NCBI GenBank assembly: GCA_946480055.1
Contig: CAMLID010000033.1
Coordinates: 1 to 33,221, forward strand
Source: an uncultured Lysobacter sp.
GTDB taxonomy: Bacteria > Pseudomonadota > Gammaproteobacteria > Xanthomonadales > Xanthomonadaceae
DNA: 33,221 nucleotides
Direction of reading: 5' to 3'
Below the pieces are notes generated by a model. The model had not been told where the DNA came from. It did not search any database and worked only from the letters and a program-made list of their open reading frames with translations. Below, one piece after another: positions 27,600 through 33,221 of this stretch (position 1 is its first letter; each line of letters opens with the position of its first letter). A program made the position numbers and the translations under genes.

Positions 27600-29249
27600 T
27601 CAAGGCTGCCCGCAGCGGTACTTGTCCACGCTCACGAAACCATTGCTCTGACTGATCTCGTGGTCGTAGCAACCCTGGCTGCCGAAACGCTGGTGACGCT
27701 GCGTGGAATGACCCACCGCGTGGCGCTGATCGCGCGGCACGCCGTAGTTCCAGCCGGCTTCGCCGTCGAAGCGATTGCGCTTGACCTGCGTCAGCGGCGC
27801 CGCGCCCGGCGCCGGCGTCTGCAAAACGTTGGCGTCGTCGTAGATGTTCAGCCGTGTGGTCACCCGATAGTGATCCTCGACCGGTTCGAAGCTGAGCAAT
27901 CCGTCGAAGCCGAAGCTCTGCGAGTTCACCGCAACCGAGGGCAGGCCGCCGCCGAAGCGGGTTACGGTCTCGGTATCGTCCCAATCGCCCTTGACGCCGT
28001 CGTGGAACTCGCCTTCGTCCCAGCTGTGCAGGTTGCGGTTGCCGACGATGCGGTCGACGTGGGTGATCACGCGGCCCTTGGAAGTCTCCAGCCAGCCGCT
28101 CGCGCGCAGGCGATGGCCGCCGCGGGTGTCGACCTGGAAACGGCCTTCGGACGGGCTGCTGTAGGCCGGATCGTTGGCCAGCGTGCCGAGCTCGTAGCTG
28201 AGCAGACCGCCGCGCGTGCTGGCGCGATGCGGATCGCGCCAGACCTGCAGGTTCGGCTGCAGGGTCCAGCCCGAGGCGCCGTCGGGCAGGTTGGCGACGC
28301 GGAAGCGGACCTCGTGCGGGCGGCCGTCGTTGACCAGGCCGATGTAGGGCGTGAGGTCGTAGCGGATCGGTTCGATGTTGAACGCGCGCGGCGCCGGCAT
28401 CACGTACCACAGGAAAGGGTTGGACCAGCCGCCGGTGTAGATGTGCGGGTAGGGCATGGCGATGCCGGCGACGCGGCCGTCCACCAATACCTGCACTTCG
28501 CGGTAGGGGCCGTTCTGCGCCGGGCAGGAGTAATTGGCCTGCGGCGGCGCGGTGAAGTACCAGAACTCCTCGCAGCCGCCGCCGGAACCGGTGGCGTAGA
28601 CCTCGGCGATCCAGCGCTGCGCGTTCGCGGGCAGGGTGGTGTCGCCGACCAGGTCGGCGCCGTCGCGGCGTTCGCCGGCCAGCGGTGCGACGCTGTCGGC
28701 GGCGAGGGTCGGCGGATGGCGGCGGTCGGCGTTGTAGAAGGTCACCCGTGCCTTGATGTAGATCACGCCGGTGTAGGTCTCGTTGACCACGTTGCCCAGG
28801 TACATGCGTACTTCCTGCGGCGACTTGAGCAGGCTGGCGTAGGCGCTGAGATCCTTCTCGACATGCCACTGGATGCCCTCGCGCGAGGGCTCCGGCGTGC
28901 TGGTCGAGAACACCGTCATGCCGCCGATCTGCAGGTAGCCCAGGCGGTCGTACTGCACGCCCTTGACCGCGCCGTCCATCTCCAGCACGACCTTGTTCCA
29001 GGGCCCGGGGCAGGCGGCCGGCGGTGCGATCTGGCCGTAGTGCCAGTCGAAATCGGCGAAGCTGGTGTCGAGGATCTCGACCGTGCAGCTGGCGGTCGGT
29101 GGACGCGCGACCGCGGGGTCGGCAGTGCGCGGGTCGTCCCAGTCGGTACCGAATTCGTCGGCGGCCAGGGCCGGCGCGGCGCTCAGCAGCAGGCCGGTCG
29201 AAAACAATGTGGAGGCGCACCAGGCGCGCAGGCTCGCGTTCGCGTGCAT
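27600..29249 (-). CDS. Secreted PNGase A-family protein (peptide-N-glycanase A type)
   Basis: The 549-residue protein has a signal peptide (residues 1-29, cleavage ALA-ADEF). The body matches the PNGase A N-terminal family. In order: [94 protein letters not shown] and [20 protein letters not shown]. Known members from plants, fungi and a few bacteria remove N-glycans by cleaving the glycosyl-asparagine bond, often at acid pH and with tolerance of core alpha-1,3-fucose. The Cys content fits an exported, disulfide-bonded protein. It stands alone, with a 287-base divergent gap to msrA. GAAGGAA is a plausible ribosome binding site. The catalytic residues cannot be confirmed by eye. Confidence 0.86.
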   Translation of the reverse strand: MHANASLRAWCASTLFSTGLLLSAAPALAADEFGTDWDDPRTADPAVARPPTASCTVEILDTSFADFDWHYGQIAPPAACPGPWNKVVLEMDGAVKGVQYDRLGYLQIGGMTVFSTSTPEPSREGIQWHVEKDLSAYASLLKSPQEVRMYLGNVVNETYTGVIYIKARVTFYNADRRHPPTLAADSVAPLAGERRDGADLVGDTTLPANAQRWIAEVYATGSGGGCEEFWYFTAPPQANYSCPAQNGPYREVQVLVDGRVAGIAMPYPHIYTGGWSNPFLWYVMPAPRAFNIEPIRYDLTPYIGLVNDGRPHEVRFRVANLPDGASGWTLQPNLQVWRDPHRASTRGGLLSYELGTLANDPAYSSPSEGRFQVDTRGGHRLRASGWLETSKGRVITHVDRIVGNRNLHSWDEGEFHDGVKGDWDDTETVTRFGGGLPSVAVNSQSFGFDGLLSFEPVEDHYRVTTRLNIYDDANVLQTPAPGAAPLTQVKRNRFDGEAGWNYGVPRDQRHAVGHSTQRHQRFGSQGCYDHEISQSNGFVSVDKYRCGQP

Positions 29250-29536
29250 ATCGGTTCGGTTCCTTCGGTGGCGGAGTGGCCGCGCTGCGGTCGCGATGCC
29301 GCGATGCGGCATCCCCCTGCGGACCGGGCGGTGCCCTGCGAGCATCCTGCTATCGCGTCTCAAGGACAGCGAACGCGGTCGCGGTTCGTGCGCCGCGCCG
29401 GCAGGCTTGCGTGCGGTCGTCAGCGGAAATCGCCTTCGCGCACGGCCGCCGGAGCCCTTCCGAACCCTTGAAACAGCGGGCTTCGCGCCGCATTTCTGTG
29501 GCACGGATCTTCCCCGTCAGCGAGCAGGAGTCGGAC

Positions 29537-30196
29537 ATGCTGGGTATCGGCGCCAACAAACAACGTCTACCGCAACCGCAGGACGCGCTGCCGGGTCGCG
29601 CGGACCCGATGCCGCTGCACGACGCCCACTTCGTCCACGGCCGTCCGCTGCGCGGCGGTCCCGACGCGTTCGCCGGCCTGGCCCAGGTCCAATTCGGCAT
29701 GGGCTGCTTCTGGGGCGCGGAGCGCAAGTTCTGGTCGCTGCCGGGCGTGGTCACCACGGCGGTGGGCTATTCCGGCGGCTACACGCCCAATCCGAGCTAC
29801 CGCGAAGTCTGCAGCGGCCAGACCGGCCATACAGAAGCGGTGCTGGTGGTCTACGACCCGGCAGCGGGGTCGTTCGATGCGCTGTTGCAGACCTTCTGGG
29901 AAAGCCACGACCCGACCCAGGGCATGCGCCAGGGCAACGACGTCGGCACCCAGTACCGTTCGGCGATCTATTGCAGCGACGAGCCCCAGTACCGCGCCGC
30001 CCTGGCCAGCCGCGATGCGTTCCAGGCGCGCCTGAGCGAGGCCGGCTACGGCGAGATCAGCACCGAGATCGTGTTTCCGGCGCCGACCTTCTACTACGCC
30101 GAGGACGAGCACCAGCAATACCTGGCCAAGAACCCGATGGGCTACTGCGGCCTGGGCGGCACCGGGGTCAGCTGCCCGATCGGCGTGGGCGCCTGA
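29537..30196 (+). CDS. msrA: Peptide methionine-S-sulfoxide reductase
   Basis: MsrA reduces the S-epimer of methionine sulfoxide in free Met and proteins. The 219-residue protein has catalytic C57 in [21 protein letters not shown], and the C-terminal [17 protein letters not shown] with two possible recycling cysteines, C204 and C213 (GLGGTGVSC). The length and the 50-residue N-terminal extension match E. coli MsrA. AGGAG (29526-29530) is the ribosome binding site. It lies close to the peroxide module and may share the same physiological role, but I see no OxyR motif in its upstream region. Confidence 0.96.
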   Translation: MLGIGANKQRLPQPQDALPGRADPMPLHDAHFVHGRPLRGGPDAFAGLAQVQFGMGCFWGAERKFWSLPGVVTTAVGYSGGYTPNPSYREVCSGQTGHTEAVLVVYDPAAGSFDALLQTFWESHDPTQGMRQGNDVGTQYRSAIYCSDEPQYRAALASRDAFQARLSEAGYGEISTEIVFPAPTFYYAEDEHQQYLAKNPMGYCGLGGTGVSCPIGVGA

Positions 30197-30212
30197 GCGC
30201 TCGTCTCCGCGG

Positions 30213-30235
30213 GCTTGCGCCGATGCGGCGCAAGC
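30213..30235. terminator. Hairpin in the convergent msrA / oxyR-unit gap
   Basis: GCTTGCGCCG and CGGCGCAAGC pair perfectly over 10 bp with an ATG loop, in the 51-base gap between the two converging stops. It can form on either strand, so it may serve as a bidirectional terminator. There is no T-tract on either side. Confidence 0.5.
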
Positions 30236-30247
30236 TCGGCGCCGCGC

Positions 30248-30883
30248 TCACATACGCTTGATCGAGCACACGTAAACCACCTCGCAGGCACCGCCGCCGC
30301 TGTCGCTGCGCGTGGTCGAACTGCGCCATTTCCAGCCGTCCGGCGCCTGCGCCTCGACCAGCCAGCCGTCGATGCGCACGCGCTCGCCTTCGCGCACCGA
30401 CTTCAGTGCTTCGGCGATCGTATCGTCGGCCGGGATCATGTGCATGTTGGCGCTGGAGCGCACGATCTCCTCCGGCGGCAGCGGCGGCGCGTTCTCCCAG
30501 CGGTAGCGGTAGAAACGGCCGCCCTGGCTGATCGACAGCTGCGACAGCACCGCCTCGTCGCGCATGCGGCCCCAGCCCAGGGCCAGGTCGGTCGGCGACA
30601 GCTCGGCCTCGCGGCCGCTGCGGTAGTCCTCGCGCCGCAGCACGCGCGCGTCGACGCTGAAACCGGCCAGCGGCGTCAGCGTCGCGGCCTGCAGCCGGAA
30701 CGGCGCCAGCGACGAAGGCGCGGAGGTCTGCAGCGGTTCGTTACCGGACGACACCGACGGCGGCAGCTGGCAACGGTTGCTCGCGCCCTCGGCCGCGGCC
30801 GGCGCGCCGCCGTGCGGCGACGCGGTCCACCAGCCGATCGCGCCCACGACGACCAGCAACACCAGCCAGCCACGCAGGCTCAT
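30248..30883 (-). CDS. Membrane-anchored conserved hypothetical protein coupled to oxyR
   Basis: The 211-residue protein has one N-terminal membrane helix (about 5-19, GWLVLLVVVGAIGWW) and a predicted periplasmic domain. Conserved-looking blocks are LTPLAGFSVDARVLRREDY, LSPTDLALGWGRM, SSANMHMIPAD and RSDSGGGACEVVYVC. I have seen the same blocks in uncharacterised proteins of many bacteria but know no function. Its ATG overlaps the oxyR stop (ATGA), so it is translated with OxyR. In Xanthomonas an orfX follows oxyR; whether this is the same gene I cannot say. Three cysteines lie in the exported part. Confidence 0.85.
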   Translation of the reverse strand: MSLRGWLVLLVVVGAIGWWTASPHGGAPAAAEGASNRCQLPPSVSSGNEPLQTSAPSSLAPFRLQAATLTPLAGFSVDARVLRREDYRSGREAELSPTDLALGWGRMRDEAVLSQLSISQGGRFYRYRWENAPPLPPEEIVRSSANMHMIPADDTIAEALKSVREGERVRIDGWLVEAQAPDGWKWRSSTTRSDSGGGACEVVYVCSIKRM

Positions 30884-31830
30884 GCGCGTTCTCCGCGACG
30901 GCGCGACTTCGACGGCGCCGGCGGTTTGGGCGGTTGCAGCAGCGCCTGCGGCAGCTTGCGCAGTTCCACCGCCAGTTCGCTGAGAAAGTCCGACATCGCC
31001 GAACTGCGTCGCCACAGCATGCCGATCTGACGGTGCGGCGCTTCGCCGTTGAAACGCAGCAGGTGGATGTCGGGCGAGGGCGGCACCGGCGGCTGCACCG
31101 CCAGCATCGGCAGCAAGGTGATGCCGACGCCCGCGGCGACCATCTGGCGCAGCGTTTCCAGACTGGTCGCGCGGAAACCGTCGCGCTCGTCCGCGCCGGA
31201 CAGGCGGCAGACATCGAGGGCCTGTTCGCGCAGGCAATGGCCTTCTTCGAGCAACAGCAGGTGCTGGTCGTCGAGATCGTGCAGGTCGAGCGAATCGCGC
31301 CCGGCCATCGCGTGCTGCTGCGGCACCGCGAGCAGGAAGGGTTCGTCGAACAGGGGCTCGACGTGCAACTGGTCGTCGTGGATCGGCAGCGCGAGCAGGC
31401 CGGCGTCGAGGCGGCCGTCGCGCAGGCGCGCCAGGATCTGGTCGGTCTTTTCCTCCACCAGCAGCAGTTCCAGGCGCGGGAAGCGCTTGCGCAGGCCCGG
31501 CACCACGTGCGGCAGCAGGTACGGGCCCAGGGTCGGGAACAGGCCCAGGCGCACGGTGCCGGCTTCCGGGTCCTGGCTGCGGCGCGCGATCTCGCTCATC
31601 TGCTCGACGTCGGCGATGACCTTGCGTGCGCGATCGGCGATGTCGCGGCCGACCGGGGTCAGCATCACCCGCCGCGGCGCGCGCTCGACCAGGGACACGC
31701 CCAGCTCGTCCTCGAGCTTCTTGATCTGGGTCGACAGGGTCGGCTGGCTGACGAAGCTGGCGGCGGCGGCGCGGCCGAAGTGCTTGTGATCGGCGAGCGC
31801 GACCAGATATTTGAGATCACGAAGATTCAT
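30880..31830 (-). CDS. oxyR: LysR-type hydrogen-peroxide sensor OxyR
   Basis: OxyR is activated by peroxide through a Cys199-Cys208 disulfide and then induces antioxidant genes. The 316-residue protein has the N-terminal winged helix (about 1-60, FGRAAAASFVSQPTLSTQIK) and the sensor motif EEGHCLREQALDVC, with C199 and C208 at exactly the E. coli positions. It is divergent from ahpC, with a readable OxyR operator in the 183-base gap. The C-terminal tail is Pro- and Lys/Arg-rich (PPKPPAPSKSRRRGE). The ribosome binding site is weak. Confidence 0.97.
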   Translation of the reverse strand: MNLRDLKYLVALADHKHFGRAAAASFVSQPTLSTQIKKLEDELGVSLVERAPRRVMLTPVGRDIADRARKVIADVEQMSEIARRSQDPEAGTVRLGLFPTLGPYLLPHVVPGLRKRFPRLELLLVEEKTDQILARLRDGRLDAGLLALPIHDDQLHVEPLFDEPFLLAVPQQHAMAGRDSLDLHDLDDQHLLLLEEGHCLREQALDVCRLSGADERDGFRATSLETLRQMVAAGVGITLLPMLAVQPPVPPSPDIHLLRFNGEAPHRQIGMLWRRSSAMSDFLSELAVELRKLPQALLQPPKPPAPSKSRRRGERA

Positions 31831-31870
31831 GGCGCGACACCGGGCTTATTGAGGTTCAGAACGAATGTTC

Positions 31871-31907
31871 ATTGAGGTAGGCTATCGCCATCATAGGAAC
31901 AATTCAT
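31871..31907. promoter_or_regulatory. Predicted OxyR operator
   Basis: The OxyR consensus is four tetrads, ATAG, CTAT, ATAG and CTAT, each separated by seven bases. Here the tetrads are ATTG (31871), CTAT (31882), ATAG (31893) and TCAT (31904), at exactly that spacing. Matches are 3, 4, 4 and 2 of 4, or 13 of 16. The site sits in the oxyR/ahpC divergent gap, which supports it being functional. Confidence 0.72.
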
Positions 31908-31919
31908 TTCTGTAATCAA
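31890..31919 (-). promoter_or_regulatory. Predicted oxyR promoter inside the operator
   Basis: On the minus strand, TTGATT (31919-31914) and TATGAT (31895-31890) are separated by 18 bases. They match sigma-70 -35 and -10 elements at 4 of 6 and 5 of 6. The -10 overlaps the OxyR tetrad at 31893-31896, so OxyR binding would cover the promoter and give negative autoregulation. Leader length would be about 50 bases. Confidence 0.5.
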
Positions 31920-31936
31920 ATGCTGTCCTGCAACAT
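31908..31936 (+). promoter_or_regulatory. Candidate ahpC promoter, weak
   Basis: TTCTGT (31908-31913) and CAACAT (31931-31936) with a 17-base spacer lie directly after the OxyR site. Both are poor sigma-70 matches, as expected for an OxyR-activated promoter. A short palindrome (GGATGC / GCATCC, 31946-31965) would fall in the leader. The position is inferred from the operator, so confidence is low. Confidence 0.3.
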
Positions 31937-32013
31937 AGCGTCATCGGATGCGGTCCGCGGCATCCAATCCCCTTTGCTTACCCCTTCCATCCGTTAATCA
32001 AGGAGTTGTCCGC

Positions 32014-32553
32014 ATGCTTTCCATCGGCGAAAAGTTCCCGAAATTCAAGGTCAAGGCCACCGTCGGCATCGAGAGCCTCGACAGCGCCTTCGCCGACATC
32101 GACAACGACACCTACAAGGGCAAGTGGCTGCTGGTGTTCTTCTATCCGAAGGACTTCACCTTCGTCTGCCCGACCGAGATCAAGGGCTTCGGCGACCTGA
32201 ACCAGCAGTTCCTGGACCGCGACTGCCAGGTCCTGGCCGCTTCGACCGACAGCGAGTTCGTGCACCTGGCGTGGCGCAAGGACCACAAGGACCTGCGCGA
32301 CCTGCCGTTCCCCATGCTGGCCGACATCAAGAAGGACCTGACCTCGGCGCTGGGCATCCTCAGCGAAGACGGCGTGGCCCAGCGCGCGACCTTCCTGGTC
32401 GATCCGGACGGCATCATCCGCTTCGTCTACGTCACCGACGGTTCGGTCGGCCGCAACCCGCAGGAAGTCCTGCGCGTGCTCGACGCGCTGCAGACCGACG
32501 AACTGTGCCCCTGCAACTGGAACTCGGGCGACAACACGCTGAAGGTCGCCTGA
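32014..32553 (+). CDS. ahpC: Alkyl hydroperoxide peroxiredoxin AhpC (AhpD-linked type)
   Basis: AhpC reduces hydrogen peroxide, organic peroxides and peroxynitrite. The 179-residue protein has peroxidatic C52 in DFTFVCPTEI and a C-terminal ELCPCNWNSGDNTL with C165 and C167. Two cysteines two apart near the C-terminus match Mycobacterium tuberculosis AhpC (C61, C174, C176), not the enterobacterial AhpC, which has one resolving cysteine and relies on AhpF. A gene for AhpD, the mycobacterial reductant partner, follows. AAGGAG eight bases upstream is a strong ribosome binding site. The frame is open upstream for 22 codons, but ATG 32014 fits the ribosome binding site and the family start. Confidence 0.95.
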   Translation: MLSIGEKFPKFKVKATVGIESLDSAFADIDNDTYKGKWLLVFFYPKDFTFVCPTEIKGFGDLNQQFLDRDCQVLAASTDSEFVHLAWRKDHKDLRDLPFPMLADIKKDLTSALGILSEDGVAQRATFLVDPDGIIRFVYVTDGSVGRNPQEVLRVLDALQTDELCPCNWNSGDNTLKVA

Positions 32554-32937
32554 TCCGTCAGTCGGATCGGTAAGCCAGGCCGCGGATCTCCGTGGGTCGC
32601 GGCCGGCTCCGGCCTCAGCGTCTACGTCCGGTTTCACCTGCGCCGCCCGCCAACGCGGTCGGCGCAGATCTTTTCAGGCACGCCCCGCACGTGGGCCGGC
32701 TTCATCCCCGGCTCTCCCCTCCCTCCCGTGCGGGATGCCCGCAGCCGGGGTTCGCCCCGGCTGTTTTTATCACCCCTGTTTTATCGCAGCGCCGCAGTGC
32801 GCAGGCCGCGTTTCGCGGCGCCACGACCGTTACGCCGCCGTAAGGCGTCCGCCAGCCGCAGGCCCAGCGCCGCACGCCAGCCAGCGCCGCCGCCGCGCAA
32901 CGGTTTCCCCGTCCAAGCAGTACCCAGGAGCACCCCG
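32554..32937 (+). other. 384-base ahpC-ahpD spacer
   Basis: Past the ahpC stop, about 190 bases precede a strong terminator (32742-32768), and a further 170 bases reach ahpD. I see no ORF with codon bias here. GCCGCG and CGCGGC in 32580-32605 could pair in the 3' UTR. The second half likely contains the ahpD promoter; no clear -10/-35 pair or OxyR site is visible. A 3'-UTR small RNA is possible but unsupported. Confidence 0.55.
32742..32768 (+). terminator. Canonical intrinsic terminator after ahpC
   Basis: CAGCCGGGG and CCCCGGCTG form a 9-bp perfect stem capped by the stable TTCG tetraloop, followed at once by TTTTT. This is the most canonical rho-independent terminator in the window. It lies 189 bases after the ahpC stop. 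Confidence 0.9.
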
Positions 32938-33221
32938 ATGAGCCTTTCCGATCTACGCAACTCGCTGCCCGACTACGCCAAGGACCTCAAGCTCAATCTC
33001 GACAGCGTGTTGAGCGAGCCCGGCGCGCAGGGCCTGGACGGCAAGCAGATCCGCGCCATCGCCCTGGCTTCGGCGATCGCTTCGCGCCACAAGCCGCTGG
33101 TCGCCGCGATCGAAACCTTCGCCGCCGAGCAACTGTCGGCCGAAGAGCTCGACGGCGCCCGCGCCGCGGCCGCGATCATGGCGATGAACAACATCTACTA
33201 CCGCGCCACCCACCTGATCCA
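32938..33221 (+). CDS. ahpD: Alkyl hydroperoxide reductase AhpD, truncated by the window end
   Basis: The first 94 residues are visible, with no stop before the window ends. MSLSDLRNSLPDYAKDLKLN and AAAAIMAMNNIYYRATHLI match the AhpD/carboxymuconolactone-decarboxylase family. The catalytic CxxC of AhpD lies further on and cannot be checked here. AhpD shuttles electrons to AhpC, in mycobacteria from the lipoamide systems. AGGAG (32926-32930) with a 7-base spacer sets the ATG at 32938. Confidence 0.88.
   Translation, partial: MSLSDLRNSLPDYAKDLKLNLDSVLSEPGAQGLDGKQIRAIALASAIASRHKPLVAAIETFAAEQLSAEELDGARAAAAIMAMNNIYYRATHLI

Noticed and set aside
29250..29536. OxyR site or promoter in the divergent PNGase A-like/msrA gap
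   Set aside because: No four-tetrad ATAG/CTAT pattern is found. TTGAAA at 29468 has no acceptable -10 at 16-18 bases. GATGCCGC/GCGGCATC at 29295-29313 is a short hairpin of unclear meaning.
31946..31965. A riboswitch-like leader for ahpC
   Set aside because: Only one 6-bp palindrome (GGATGC/GCATCC) is present; nothing matches a known riboswitch and the OxyR operator already explains regulation.

Overview
The window is high-GC (roughly 65-70%) gammaproteobacterial chromosome, most likely Lysobacter or a close relative in the Xanthomonadaceae. Four things point there: protein sequences that resemble Xanthomonas and Lysobacter homologues as I recall them, the gene order lptD-surA-pdxA-ksgA-apaG-apaH, the dispersed inverted repeat GTAGGAGCGGCGTGAGCCGCGA, and ubiquinone biosynthesis by paired flavin monooxygenases. 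It is mostly housekeeping sequence. I see no prophage, insertion sequence, CRISPR array, tRNA or rRNA.

Layout. 1-3677 (+): lgt, thyA and three small exported two-cysteine proteins, the last two of which look like tandem paralogues. 3796-4739 (+): a DoxX-type membrane protein and folA, coupled by an ATGA overlap. 4943-12682 (-): an envelope and maintenance operon, read lptD, surA, pdxA, ksgA, apaG, apaH and then a DUF1287 lipoprotein; folA converges on its end. 12955-17157 (-): an S9 peptidase downstream of a tight trio of BtuM-like membrane protein, PduO-type adenosyltransferase and histone-deacetylase-like hydrolase. 17333-19782 (+): ubiH and a second Ubi hydroxylase. 19816-23275 (-): an MFS transporter, an alanine-rich EF-hand protein and rlmM. 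23411-26198 (-): glnS, a cysteine-rich lipoprotein and a nucleoside deaminase. 26574-27477 (+): a DUF2007 protein and apt. 27600-29249 (-): a secreted PNGase A-like protein. 29537-30196 (+): msrA. 30248-33221: a peroxide-response module in which oxyR and a coupled membrane-anchored protein run leftward while ahpC and a truncated ahpD run rightward.

The parts that repay a second look are as follows. The OxyR module has a peroxiredoxin and AhpD of the kind best known from mycobacteria, a readable OxyR operator in the divergent promoter region, and a textbook terminator between ahpC and ahpD. The predicted cobalamin salvage trio has a cysteine in the membrane protein at the position expected for a BtuM cobalt ligand. 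The PNGase A-family protein belongs to a family best known from plants and fungi. A dispersed repeat upstream of glnS holds a 106-base stretch with no A or T, which looks more like a sequencing or assembly fault than biology.

No wholly new system is evident. All homology statements rest on motif recognition by eye; no database search was run. Starts were chosen from start-codon overlaps, ribosome binding sites and signal-peptide position, and several genes use GTG.
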